From Brevibacillus sp. (GTDB taxonomy: Bacteria > Bacillota > Bacilli > Brevibacillales > Brevibacillaceae): DNA of 41,041 nt. The position numbers and the translations under genes were made by a program. Positions 25,235 to 32,849 of the stretch are shown here, in pieces (the first letter of the stretch is position 1; each line of letters starts with the position of its first letter). Location: NCBI GenBank assembly GCA_029240815.1, contig JARDZO010000029.1, forward strand, positions 1 through 41,041. Reading direction: 5' to 3'. A model generated the notes under the pieces. It was not told the origin of the DNA and made no database searches. It saw only the letters and a list, made by a program, of their open reading frames with translations.

Positions 25235-25435
25235 TTAGACTTTCGTTACATTCGTCGCTTGCGGGCCACGTTGACCATTTTCCACGTCAAACGTTACCTC
25301 TTGTCCCTCGTCAAGCGTCTTGTAGCCGTCCCCCTGAATCGCTGAGAAGTGAACAAACACATCTTCTCCACCCTCGCGTTCAATAAATCCAAAGCCTTTT
25401 TCACTGTTAAACCATTTCACTTTACCGCGTTCCAT
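25235..25435 (-). CDS. Cold-shock protein (CspA family)
   Basis: 66 aa, the normal CspB/C/D length. A single OB-fold nucleic-acid-binding domain with RNP1 KGFGFIE (14-20) and RNP2 VFVHFSAI (27-34), and the usual start [18 protein letters not shown]. It acts as an RNA chaperone that keeps mRNA single stranded, in the cold or at high growth rate. AGGAGG lies before the ATG, with a 16-bp palindrome CATGTAAGGTTACATG directly upstream. Which Csp paralogue it is cannot be told. Confidence 0.96.
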   Translation of the reverse strand: MERGKVKWFNSEKGFGFIEREGGEDVFVHFSAIQGDGYKTLDEGQEVTFDVENGQRGPQATNVTKV

Positions 25436-25448
25436 TTTTGCCTCCTAG

Positions 25449-25464
25449 CATGTAACCTTACATG
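25449..25464. promoter_or_regulatory. Palindrome in the csp leader
   Basis: CATGTAACCTTACATG has 7-bp arms around two bases. It ends 3 bases before the AGGAGG of the csp gene. It could form a small hairpin next to the ribosome site or be an operator. Csp genes often have a regulated leader. Confidence 0.4.
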
Positions 25465-25522
25465 AATTGAAATTTTTGGCCTTACCCGCTTAGCATTACC
25501 TAGCCTCGCGCAATCTATACAA

Positions 25523-25552
25523 GCATGGTCAAGAGTGATGAGGCACATGATA
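25523..25552 (+). promoter_or_regulatory. Candidate sigma-F/sigma-G promoter of the 55-aa gene
   Basis: GCATG (25523-25527), 18 bases, CATGATA (25546-25552). This fits the remembered forespore sigma-G pattern GHATR-N17/18-CATNHTA at every position. The ribosome site begins about 8 bases later, so the leader would be very short. Confidence 0.5.
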
Positions 25553-25574
25553 CGTGTATGGGAGGTGAGTGATC

Positions 25575-25742
25575 ATGGCTGAACGCAATGAAAAGCAGGC
25601 CCATCTCGTGAACGAAGATGTGGAGCATAATCTGCAAAACACCGAGTACGAAAAAGAAATCGAAATTCGTCATCAGTATCAAATGTTTCCCACACCGGAT
25701 GAAACATTCGCTTCCAAAGTGATTACGGAATTAAAAGATTAA
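25575..25742 (+). CDS. Small hydrophilic protein, 55 aa, possibly spore-specific
   Basis: ATG at 25575 behind GGGAGGTGAG; stop TAA at 25740-25742. The product starts MAERNEKQAHLVNEDVEH and ends ASKVITELKD. It is rich in charged residues (many Glu and Lys), has no signal or membrane segment, and contains a tyrosine and histidine patch RHQYQMF in the middle. I recognise no family. The promoter-like match to forespore sigma factors suggests expression in the developing spore. It lies divergent from the cold-shock gene; the hairpin at 25802-25840 ends it. Confidence 0.7.
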   Translation: MAERNEKQAHLVNEDVEHNLQNTEYEKEIEIRHQYQMFPTPDETFASKVITELKD

Positions 25743-25801
25743 CGACCTAGATACCTTCCTCACAAGCGAGCGGAGGTGTTCTTTTCAATCTTCAGGCTGT
25801 A

Positions 25802-25840
25802 AAAAGACCTCCACGGACAATCCGTCCATAGAGGTCTTTT
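25802..25840. terminator. Bidirectional terminator
   Basis: AAAAGACCTC pairs with GAGGTCTTTT, with an inner GGAC/GTCC stem. It separates the 55-aa gene (plus) from the nucleotide-sugar dehydrogenase (minus). Confidence 0.88.
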
Positions 25841-25846
25841 CACTGA

Positions 25847-27145
25847 TTAGATGCGCACCACGGTTGCCTGGCTTACCAGATCACGCGGGATACGGTTTTT
25901 GGTATCAAACAGGATCGGTGAGTCAGCCATCAGACTGGCTACAGCTGCCCAATCCGCTTCGGCGAACTCTTTTTGCACTGCAGTCAGGAACAGTGCGTCT
26001 GCGCCTTTGACAGCTGCTTCCAAGCTCTCAGCCTTATGGTCATAAGAAGTAGGTACCGCTGGATCATAGGAAAGCACCTCTACCCCCTTCGCCTGGAGGA
26101 GCTTGATCAGGTCATTCACTGGACTGACGCGGTCGTCGTTGGAAAAATCCTTCATTGCCAGTCCCAAAACGGCAACGCGACTACCCACCAGTGCTTTGTC
26201 TTTCGACTTCAATGCGTTTTCAAGCATGCCAATCAGTACGTCTGGGACAGCATCATTGGTCATGCGGGCTTGTTGCAGCAAAGGCAGGCCTACTTCCAGC
26301 TCTCTTGCCTTCGGCTGAAGGTAATACAGCGCGTTTGGCAGGCAGAAACCGCCTACACCAGGACCAGGGGTCAGCAGGTTTACACGAGTATGGGTATTCG
26401 CAACCTTGATCAGTTCAAATGTATCAATCCCAAACGATTCCGCAAAACGGGCAAATTCCTGCACCATTGCGATGTTGACATCCCTTTGAATGTTCTCAAT
26501 GACCTTCGCTGTTTCCACCACGCGAATATCCGAAATAGTCACTTCTGTTTCGCTGATGACGGAAAGCAGTTCTTTCCCTTTTGCAGCACTCAGCTCATTG
26601 ATACCACCCAGTACGAGCGGCATGTTAATGAACTCTTCGAAGGCTCGTCCTTCTGCAATTCGCTCCGAACAATAAGTCAGGAAGAAATCTGTACCTGCGA
26701 CCAGACCGCTCACTTCTTCCAGAATAGGCAAGATGACTTCTTGTGTTGTACCTGGAACCACCGTACTGCGAATCATGACGGTATCGCCTTTTTTCAGTAC
26801 GCTGCCCAACGTTTCTGCACAGCTCTTCAAGGGTCCCAGATCAGGATCTCCGTTTTGAACCGGCAGGCCAACCGTTACAATATAGTTATTCACGCTTGCC
26901 GCTGCTTCGACGTAAGAAGTCGTCGCATGGAATCGTCCCGCGTCAATCTGCTCACGAAGAATCTCAGGCAACGTTTTCCCCTGATAGGACTCCAGATGAT
27001 GGGAATGCCCGGCATTGATCTCATCGACAACACGAGGTAAGGCGTCAACGCCTACGACGCTTGCTCCTTTCATGGCATAGGTAAGCGCCAATGGCAAGCC
27101 GACAAACCCCAATCCCACAACAGCTACGCGTACAGGCTGAGTCAT
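25847..27145 (-). CDS. UDP-sugar dehydrogenase (UDP-ManNAc/UDP-Glc DH family)
   Basis: 432 aa from the ATG at 27145 (GGAGATATAGAA before it). NAD-dependent four-electron oxidation of a nucleotide sugar to its uronic acid, for surface polysaccharides. The N-terminal Rossmann loop is VAVVGLGFVGLPLAL (about 8-22). The catalytic cysteine region is TPGPGVGGFCLPNALYYL, where most WecC-type members have GGHC-VDP; the usual His and Asp are replaced, so the substrate pocket differs. C-terminal domain with AVLGLAMKDFSNDDRVSPV. A promoter and a 33-aa membrane peptide precede it, so the two are probably co-transcribed. Confidence 0.88.
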   Translation of the reverse strand: MTQPVRVAVVGLGFVGLPLALTYAMKGASVVGVDALPRVVDEINAGHSHHLESYQGKTLPEILREQIDAGRFHATTSYVEAAASVNNYIVTVGLPVQNGDPDLGPLKSCAETLGSVLKKGDTVMIRSTVVPGTTQEVILPILEEVSGLVAGTDFFLTYCSERIAEGRAFEEFINMPLVLGGINELSAAKGKELLSVISETEVTISDIRVVETAKVIENIQRDVNIAMVQEFARFAESFGIDTFELIKVANTHTRVNLLTPGPGVGGFCLPNALYYLQPKARELEVGLPLLQQARMTNDAVPDVLIGMLENALKSKDKALVGSRVAVLGLAMKDFSNDDRVSPVNDLIKLLQAKGVEVLSYDPAVPTSYDHKAESLEAAVKGADALFLTAVQKEFAEADWAAVASLMADSPILFDTKNRIPRDLVSQATVVRI

Positions 27146-27219
27146 TTCTATATCTCCTCTTTCAAGTTCTCTAAGGTAAGGTCCACGCAATGGTAATTAC
27201 GCGGCCACAGGCAATTCAG

Positions 27220-27321
27220 TTACGACAGATAGTAAATTCCTGCCGCTACAAAGATGACACATAATCCTATGAGGACCTTGTACAACGTTTCCAAGGCTGA
27301 ATCCTCCTCATGTTCTTTCAT
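27220..27321 (-). CDS. Small membrane peptide, 33 aa (or 24 aa)
   Basis: ATG at 27321 gives MKEHEEDSALETLYKVL and on to IFVAAGIYYLS; the stop is TAA at 27222-27220. The C-terminal half is one hydrophobic segment (LIGLCVIFVAAGIYYL). Two starts are possible: ATG 27321 behind CGGAG, or TTG at 27294 behind a much better GAGGAGG 8 bases upstream, giving 24 aa. A strong promoter lies before it, so it is almost certainly transcribed. I recognise no family. The uridine-sugar dehydrogenase gene begins about 75 bases further on in the same direction. Confidence 0.65.
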   Translation of the reverse strand: MKEHEEDSALETLYKVLIGLCVIFVAAGIYYLS

Positions 27322-27363
27322 CTGGTTCGGCTCCGTGCACTTGTCGCACTCTGCCAAAACCTA

Positions 27364-27392
27364 ATTATACTCTCGATCTCTTCCTCGTACAA
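27364..27392 (-). promoter_or_regulatory. Promoter of the 33-aa peptide and sugar dehydrogenase
   Basis: On the minus strand TTGTAC (27392-27387), a 17-base spacer and a perfect TATAAT (27369-27364), about 42 bases before the ATG of the small peptide. Confidence 0.75.
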
Positions 27393-27419
27393 TCATGGTT
27401 TCTGCTCGGGAGTGCCATC

Positions 27420-27728
27420 CTAGCTCTCCAAATAAACCGTCATCGGACCTGACACATACACCTGACAAGCCAAACGGTAGCCGAGTGACATCGCTTCTGC
27501 ACCTAACCGATATTGCTCCGTTTCAGACGGCATGCCTGCAGAACCTTCCGGAATGACCATTCGCAAGCGACAGGTCGTGCATTTTCCAGTCGTGCAAAAA
27601 AACTCAACTGGCATACTGGCGCGTACTAACCCCAATAGGAGGTTGTCGCCCTCCATCAAAGAAATAGACGTTTGCTTGCTTCCCTCGACAACCGTTACAA
27701 CGCATCGTTTCAAGTCGGGATGAACCAT
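27420..27728 (-). CDS. 2Fe-2S ferredoxin (plant/vertebrate-type fold)
   Basis: 102 aa from ATG 27728 (GGAGGG upstream). Small electron carrier. The cluster motif is FFCTTGKCTTCRLRMV, i.e. C-X4-C-X2-C, with the fourth cysteine in YRLACQVYVSGP near 91. Beta-grasp fold start CVVTVVEGSKQTSI. It lies downstream of yshE, about 40 bases after it, and is likely the last gene of the mutS2-yshE unit. The redox partner is unknown. Confidence 0.9.
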   Translation of the reverse strand: MVHPDLKRCVVTVVEGSKQTSISLMEGDNLLLGLVRASMPVEFFCTTGKCTTCRLRMVIPEGSAGMPSETEQYRLGAEAMSLGYRLACQVYVSGPMTVYLES

Positions 27729-27766
27729 ACCTTTTCCCTCCTGCAACTAGACGAATTTGTTCCAAT

Positions 27767-28177
27767 CTACCTTGTCAGACTCGCGCCAATAATGTAGGAA
27801 AAGCCGATGGACAACACCATGGCGATAAACCCTATCGCCCGGTTGTCCTTGGCAATCTCATCATCAATTTTGTAGCTCGGTGTCATGAATTCAAAAATAA
27901 AATAACTCACCAAGAGCAGGAAATAGCCAAATGTAGCCCCGATTAGAGCCTCTCCCATAGAAGCGTGCTCCTGGATCGAGTAACGGAAGATATTGGCTAT
28001 GCCGAATATTTTTCCACCCGTTGCCATGGCAACAGCCATATTTCCTTGCTTTAACTCGTGCCAGACACGGTAGCGCGTCACCAATTCAAAAATGGACAGG
28101 AACAGGATCATCATCAGCCCTGTTACGGTAAAATAAGCTGCCGTAGCAAAGTATTGATTGTTCAGCAGGCTCCCCAT
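27767..28177 (-). CDS. yshE: DUF350 membrane protein (YshE-like)
   Basis: 136 aa, four membrane segments in two DUF350 halves. The family stretch GNMAVAMATGGKIFGIANIFRYSI (about 45-68) is clear, and DNRAIGFIAMVLSIGFSYIIG forms the last segment. Function unknown in the family. It directly follows mutS2 (17 bases), as yshE does in B. subtilis, which supports the name. The ferredoxin gene follows. Confidence 0.85.
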   Translation of the reverse strand: MGSLLNNQYFATAAYFTVTGLMMILFLSIFELVTRYRVWHELKQGNMAVAMATGGKIFGIANIFRYSIQEHASMGEALIGATFGYFLLLVSYFIFEFMTPSYKIDDEIAKDNRAIGFIAMVLSIGFSYIIGASLTR

Positions 28178-28194
28178 GGTGTCCCCTCCCGTTT

Positions 28195-30552
28195 TTATTT
28201 CAGTTCGGCAATGGTGGCACCTACTCCGCCTTCACCTTGCCCACCTAAACGGAATGATTTGACGTTGCGGTGATGACGCAAATATTCGTGCACTCCCTTG
28301 CGTAGCACACCGGTACCGTGACCGTGAATAATCGAGACGGAGTGCAAGCCGGCCAACAACGCATCATCGAGGAATTGATCGATCTCCCGAATGCCATCCT
28401 CTACATTGTAGCCACGCAAATCCAGATCCATCTTGATGTTGTCGCTTCTGCGTTTTACGGACGTGTACGGAGTAGCCTGTTGCTTTTGCTGCACGGAGTT
28501 CTGGACGTGCATGTCGTCTTTTTTCACCTTCATTTTCATGATGCCGATCTGCACGAGAAACTCGTTGTTGTTTACTTTTTCCAGTACGGTACCCTTTTGT
28601 CCAAAGCTGGTCACCATGACTTCGTCGCCCACTTTAATCTGAGTGGCACGAACGGCCTTGGCGGGCTTCTTCACTTTTTCCTTATCCAGCTCCAGAACAG
28701 CATTACCCAGACGTTTTTTGGCATCGATCAAGCGATGCTCCTTGATTTCCATGCCTTCTGCCATCATCTCACGAAGCTCGCGGATGATCGTCTCTGCTTC
28801 TTCTTTTGCCAACTGAACAGCGATACGCGCCTCGTCCTCTGCGCGCTCCATCCGCTTGTTCTTCTCCTCAGCAAAGCGCGAACGTTCTTCTTCCAGCTCG
28901 CGATGCAGCTTCTCTGCTTCCCGTCGGAGTTCTTCTGCCTGTTGCCGCTCTGCCTCGGCTGACTTGCGGTTGCGCTCCAACGAAGCGATCATGCTCTCTA
29001 CTTGATTGTCTTCTTCACTGATGGAGCCACGGGCAACATCGATGATCGCCTCAGGCAGCCCCAGTCGTCTTGCGATGGCAAACGCATTGGAGCGTCCAGG
29101 CACGCCAACCAGGAGACGGTAGGTAGGACGCAGGGTCTCTACATCAAATTCTACGCTCGCATTGATCACCTCAGGTCTGTCATAGGCATATGCCTTCAAC
29201 TCACTGTAGTGTGTCGTCGCAACCAGGCGTGCTCCTGACTCGATAACGTGGTCGATGATGGACATCGCCAGGGCAGCTCCCTCCGTAGGGTCTGTACCCG
29301 CTCCCAGCTCGTCAAACAGTACCAGGCTTTTTTCGTCCATCGTATCCAAAATGTGAATAATATTTTTCATATGGCTGGAAAACGTGGAGAGACTTTGCTC
29401 AATCGATTGTTCGTCCCCGATATCGGCAAAAACGGAGGAGAACACGGTCATTTCACTTTCTTCCTCTGCAGGAATATGCAGTCCAGCCATCGTCATAAGA
29501 GAAAGCAGTCCGATTGTTTTTAATGAGACGGTTTTCCCTCCCGTATTGGGTCCGGTGACGACGATCGCCTGATATTCGCCACCCAACTCCACACTGACAG
29601 GTACGACGACTTCACGCGGAATCAAGGGATGGCGCGCTTTTCTCATATTCAAGTAACCACGATCGTTCAATCGCGGGCATATTGCTTTCATACTCCATGC
29701 CAATTGTGCCTTGGCAAACAGGAAGTCCAGCTCGGTCAGCGCGTCGACATTTTCAATCAGCGCCTCTACAGCAAAAGCTACTTGCTCCGTCAACAAATAC
29801 AAGATCCGCTCTACTTCTCGCTCCTCGCGCAGACGCAGCTCTCGAAGCTTGTTGTTCATGGAAACAATGACTTCTGGTTCAATAAAGAGCGTAGCACCGG
29901 AAGCCGACTGATCATGCACAATGCCTCCAAATACATGACGGTACTCCTGCTTCACAGGAATCACAAAGCGGTCACCGCGAATCGTCACGATGTTTTCCAT
30001 CAGCATTTTTTGGTATGAGGAAGAACGAGTCATGGAATCCAGCTTTTCCCGGATCCTCGCTTCCAATTGCCTGATTTCTTGGCGGACCTGGCGAAGCTCG
30101 ACGCTGGCACTATCCAAAATATCGCCGCTTTCATCTACACAACGGCGAATTTCCATCTCCAGCTCTCGCAAGCCTTCGATACGCTCCGCCTGATCACGAA
30201 GCAGCGGCAATTCATGGTCATCACACATATCGAGCACAAAATTCTTGAGCCTGCGGCCGGCTGAAACCGTGCTGGCAATATCCATCAGCTCCAAAGGGGC
30301 GAGCATGGCGTTGAGTCGTGCACGTTGTACAGGCCCACGGATATCCCGAATTCCTCCAAGCGGCACGCTCCCTTTCAGTCGCAGTACGGTAGCCGCTTCG
30401 GCCGTTCCTTTCTGGGCGATGCTCACTTCCTCCATACGCATGAACGGAAGCAGCTCGGCAGCTTTTTCTTTTCCATATGTGCAAGTCGCTTTATCTACCA
30501 ACAGAGCGACAATTTTATCATATTCCAATGTTTTTAGTACCCGTTGTTCCAC
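28195..30552 (-). CDS. mutS2: Endonuclease/ATPase MutS2
   Basis: 785 aa from the GTG at 30552, which has AAGGAGG 6 bases before it; this is the same length as the B. subtilis protein. MutS2 lacks the mismatch-binding domain and acts on stalled or collided ribosomes and on recombination intermediates. Seen: Walker A GPNTGGKTVSLKT (about 332-344), Walker B LVLFDELGAGTDPTEG (about 405-420), ATTHYSELKAYAYD, a coiled-coil region (about 515-620, many Glu/Arg/Lys), and the C-terminal Smr nuclease domain DLRGYNVEDGIREIDQFLDD with IIHGHGTGVLRKGV. First gene of the unit mutS2-yshE-ferredoxin. Confidence 0.96.
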   Translation of the reverse strand: MEQRVLKTLEYDKIVALLVDKATCTYGKEKAAELLPFMRMEEVSIAQKGTAEAATVLRLKGSVPLGGIRDIRGPVQRARLNAMLAPLELMDIASTVSAGRRLKNFVLDMCDDHELPLLRDQAERIEGLRELEMEIRRCVDESGDILDSASVELRQVRQEIRQLEARIREKLDSMTRSSSYQKMLMENIVTIRGDRFVIPVKQEYRHVFGGIVHDQSASGATLFIEPEVIVSMNNKLRELRLREEREVERILYLLTEQVAFAVEALIENVDALTELDFLFAKAQLAWSMKAICPRLNDRGYLNMRKARHPLIPREVVVPVSVELGGEYQAIVVTGPNTGGKTVSLKTIGLLSLMTMAGLHIPAEEESEMTVFSSVFADIGDEQSIEQSLSTFSSHMKNIIHILDTMDEKSLVLFDELGAGTDPTEGAALAMSIIDHVIESGARLVATTHYSELKAYAYDRPEVINASVEFDVETLRPTYRLLVGVPGRSNAFAIARRLGLPEAIIDVARGSISEEDNQVESMIASLERNRKSAEAERQQAEELRREAEKLHRELEEERSRFAEEKNKRMERAEDEARIAVQLAKEEAETIIRELREMMAEGMEIKEHRLIDAKKRLGNAVLELDKEKVKKPAKAVRATQIKVGDEVMVTSFGQKGTVLEKVNNNEFLVQIGIMKMKVKKDDMHVQNSVQQKQQATPYTSVKRRSDNIKMDLDLRGYNVEDGIREIDQFLDDALLAGLHSVSIIHGHGTGVLRKGVHEYLRHHRNVKSFRLGGQGEGGVGATIAELK

Positions 30553-30625
30553 TGATATCCTCCTTACTTTCCTCCATCGGCTCACCCGTGCCTGTCAAAA
30601 AATGCGTAAGCCATTCGATCTACTC

Positions 30626-30634
30626 ATTATATCA
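30626..30634 (-). promoter_or_regulatory. Extended -10 promoter of mutS2
   Basis: On the minus strand TGATATAAT, an extended -10 with a perfect TATAAT, lies about 75 bases before the GTG start of mutS2. No good -35 is seen, as is usual for extended -10 promoters. Confidence 0.5.
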
Positions 30635-30735
30635 TGCCATCCGTTCCAAGGATAATTTTACACGCCTTCATCTGGCATAGTTCGACACACAAATAGCCAG
30701 AATGAAAATGAAACAATTATAAAGGAGGAGTACAC

Positions 30736-31110
30736 ATGACGATCATGCGCCATATCGTCCGCTTTATCGTCGCTGCCGTAGTCCTGATGTTTGTCGGCTT
30801 TCTGGTTCCTGGCTTTTCCGTTAGCAGTTTTTGGACAGCCTTGTTGGCGGCTGTTGTCATTGCCCTGCTGGGCTGGGTCATCGAAGCGATGTTCGGCGAT
30901 CGGATCTCACCTTATAATCGTGGGATCGTCGGTTTTATCGTCAGTGCCGTCGTCATCTATTTGACTCAGTATGTAGTCTCCGGTTTCCGCGTTACCATTC
31001 TGGGAGCACTCCTCGCCTCTCTGGTCATCGGGATCATCGACCTGTTCATCCCGATTAAGACTCACATGGATCTCCATAACGGTGATGCAGGAAACAAGCA
31101 GGAAACGTAA
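30736..31110 (+). CDS. Phage holin family IV / YvlD-like membrane protein
   Basis: 124 aa, four membrane segments with short loops: IVRFIVAAVVLMFVGFLVPG, FWTALLAAVVIALLGWVIEA, GIVGFIVSAVVIYLTQYVV and VTILGALLASLVIGIIDLFI. This is the layout of the YvlD-like 'mycobacterial phage holin' superfamily, found in Bacillus envelope-stress operons. A strong AAAGGAGGAG ribosome site precedes the ATG. It lies alone, divergent from mutS2 and convergent with larB. It is not evidence for a prophage. Confidence 0.8.
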   Translation: MTIMRHIVRFIVAAVVLMFVGFLVPGFSVSSFWTALLAAVVIALLGWVIEAMFGDRISPYNRGIVGFIVSAVVIYLTQYVVSGFRVTILGALLASLVIGIIDLFIPIKTHMDLHNGDAGNKQET

Positions 31111-31123
31111 CTGGTTTTGGAAA

Positions 31124-31157
31124 AGAGCCAACCCGAATCAATGGGTTGGCTCTCCTG
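31124..31157. terminator. Bidirectional terminator
   Basis: AGAGCCAACCC pairs with GGGTTGGCTCT (11 bp) around 8 bases. Plus strand: CCTGTTTTT follows. Minus strand: TTTTCC follows. It separates the YvlD-like gene and larB. Confidence 0.88.
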
Positions 31158-31161
31158 TTTT

Positions 31162-31914
31162 TCACATCATTTTGCTCGTTTGCTTGTGAATCATCCCTGC
31201 CATGTAGCCAGCACCGAAGCCATTGTCGATATTTACCACCGCAACTCCCGTCGAGCAGGAATTCAGCATGGATAAAAGCGCAGACACCCCGCCGAAGTTC
31301 GCACCGTAACCGACACTGGTTGGAACGGCAATCACAGGAATGTCGACCAGACCAGCCAATACACTGGCAAGCGCCCCCTCCATTCCTGCCACACAGACAA
31401 TGACTGAGGCTGACCTGATTTCTTCCAGTCGCCCAAAAAGGCGATGAATACCTGCTACACCGACATCCGCAATCACGCGTGCTTCGCTGCCAAAGCAACG
31501 AGCTGTCCAGGCGGCCTCCTGCGCCACTCCCCAGTCAGAAGTACCTGCAGCAACGACTGCGACATATCCATCGCGCACAGGCCGTAACGGCTCGCGGCTG
31601 GATATGAGCAAGCCCGCTTCCTTTTCATATTGCACGTCCGGCCAGCGCTCCAGTACTCGACTCGCTTGTTCCTCGCTCACCCTTGTTACCAGGACGAGCT
31701 CCTGATGCTCTCGCAGCCGTTCCATAATTCCAATCAATTGCTCGATACGTTTCCCTGCGCCGTACACCACTTCCGGGAAGCCAGTGCGGCCAGCGCGGTC
31801 AAGATCAAGCGTGGCGTAATCCAGCATACCCGCTCCTTGCAAAAGCTCACTCGCTCGTTCAATACTCAATCTTCCTGCCTGTACTTCCTGCAAAATCGCT
31901 TTTACATCAGCCAT
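31162..31914 (-). CDS. larB: Nickel-pincer cofactor synthesis protein LarB
   Basis: 250 aa. LarB carboxylates and hydrolyses nicotinic acid adenine dinucleotide to pyridinium-3,5-dicarboxylate mononucleotide, the first step of the nickel-pincer cofactor of lactate racemase. The C-terminal part is AIR-carboxylase-like: VAAGTSDWGVAQEAAWTA (about 122-139), IADVGVAGIHRLFG, VAGMEGALASVLAGLVDIPVIAVPTSVGYG and NIDNGFGAGYMAG. The start overlaps the end of larE by 8 bases, a typical coupling. larC, which inserts nickel, and larA are not in the window. Confidence 0.93.
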   Translation of the reverse strand: MADVKAILQEVQAGRLSIERASELLQGAGMLDYATLDLDRAGRTGFPEVVYGAGKRIEQLIGIMERLREHQELVLVTRVSEEQASRVLERWPDVQYEKEAGLLISSREPLRPVRDGYVAVVAAGTSDWGVAQEAAWTARCFGSEARVIADVGVAGIHRLFGRLEEIRSASVIVCVAGMEGALASVLAGLVDIPVIAVPTSVGYGANFGGVSALLSMLNSCSTGVAVVNIDNGFGAGYMAGMIHKQTSKMM

Positions 31915-32752
31915 GCTGTTTTTTCACGTCCGTTCCCAGCACTGCATTCATGCTCCCTGTCTGATACCCGAACAAATCGAGTGTCACATATGTAAAGCCA
32001 ATCTCTTGCAGCGTCTGATTGATTTGCACGTGTTGCGACAACAGTCTGGCAAAATCATCAGGACCCACTTCAATCCGAGCGATTTTGTCATGATGACGCA
32101 CCCTCACTTGATGGAAGCCGAGGCTCAACAGATAACCTTCCGCTCGGTCAATTTGATCGATTTTTTCCAGCGTAATTTGCGATCCGTAAGGTATTCTCGA
32201 AGACAGGCAAGCAAATGAAGGCTTGTTCCACGTCGGCAATCCCATTTCTTTGGAGATGGCACGGATATCTTCCTTGTAAAAACCCGCTTCCTGCAATGGA
32301 CTGCGTACTCCTCGCTGTGCAGCGGCTATACGGCCAGGGCGATAATCTCCCTGATCATCCACATTGGCTCCGTCACAAATGACAGCCCGCCACTCATTTT
32401 CCTCTGCCATCTTCCCTAGATGTTCGTATAACCCATCCTTGCAAAAAAAGCAGCGGTTCACGGGATTGGAGACAAAATTCGGGTTTTCCATCTCGCGAAT
32501 TTCTGTCGTGACAAACCTCGCTCCCAGCCCAGCAGCGAGTCGTTTGGCGGCTTCAAATTCACGTGTCGGAAACGTCTCGGAAGCAGCGGTGACGGCAATT
32601 GCCGCATCACCCAGTACTTCAACGGCGCGCGCCAACAGAAATGTGCTGTCAACCCCACCGGAGAACGCGATCAGGACCGTTCCCATTTCCCGCAAGATGT
32701 TCCCCAGCTTTTCGTTTTTTTCCGCCAACGCTTGCTCGATCAACATGCTCAT
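31907..32752 (-). CDS. larE: Sacrificial sulfur transferase LarE
   Basis: 281 aa. LarE adds sulfur to the pincer precursor after adenylating it. The PP-loop SGGVDS is at 31-36. NRCFFCKDGLYEHLG has two cysteines (101, 104). NKPSFACLSSRIPYG holds Cys182 at the place of the sulfur-donating cysteine in Lactobacillus LarE, so this appears to be a one-cysteine sacrificial type; a cluster-based type is not excluded. A GGGGG ribosome site precedes the ATG. Upstream lies a short dispersed-repeat remnant and the zapA terminator. Confidence 0.93.
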   Translation of the reverse strand: MSMLIEQALAEKNEKLGNILREMGTVLIAFSGGVDSTFLLARAVEVLGDAAIAVTAASETFPTREFEAAKRLAAGLGARFVTTEIREMENPNFVSNPVNRCFFCKDGLYEHLGKMAEENEWRAVICDGANVDDQGDYRPGRIAAAQRGVRSPLQEAGFYKEDIRAISKEMGLPTWNKPSFACLSSRIPYGSQITLEKIDQIDRAEGYLLSLGFHQVRVRHHDKIARIEVGPDDFARLLSQHVQINQTLQEIGFTYVTLDLFGYQTGSMNAVLGTDVKKQHG

Positions 32753-32785
32753 CCCATTTCCCCCTTTGTCCCCGTAAGTTCCTCA

Positions 32786-32819
32786 CTAGTAAACTTGGCT
32801 ACGCCACCTATCTGTACAA
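32786..32819 (+). repeat. Dispersed repeat, copy C (internally deleted, 34 bp)
   Basis: It begins TAGTAAACTTGGCTACGCC, the left end of the element, and jumps to CCTATCTGTACAA, the right end. About 53 central bases found in copy B are missing. It sits in the larE leader, 4 bases from the zapA terminator. Confidence 0.65.
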
Positions 32820-32823
32820 TGCG

Positions 32824-32849
32824 AAAAGAGGGGCACAGGCCCCCCTTTT
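32824..32849 (-). terminator. Terminator after zapA
   Basis: On the minus strand AAAAGGGGGGC pairs with GCCCCTCTTTT around 4 bases. It begins right at the zapA stop codon. Confidence 0.8.

Noticed and set aside
30736..31110. Holin-like gene as a sign of a prophage
   Set aside because: YvlD-like proteins are ordinary chromosomal membrane proteins; no other phage gene is nearby.
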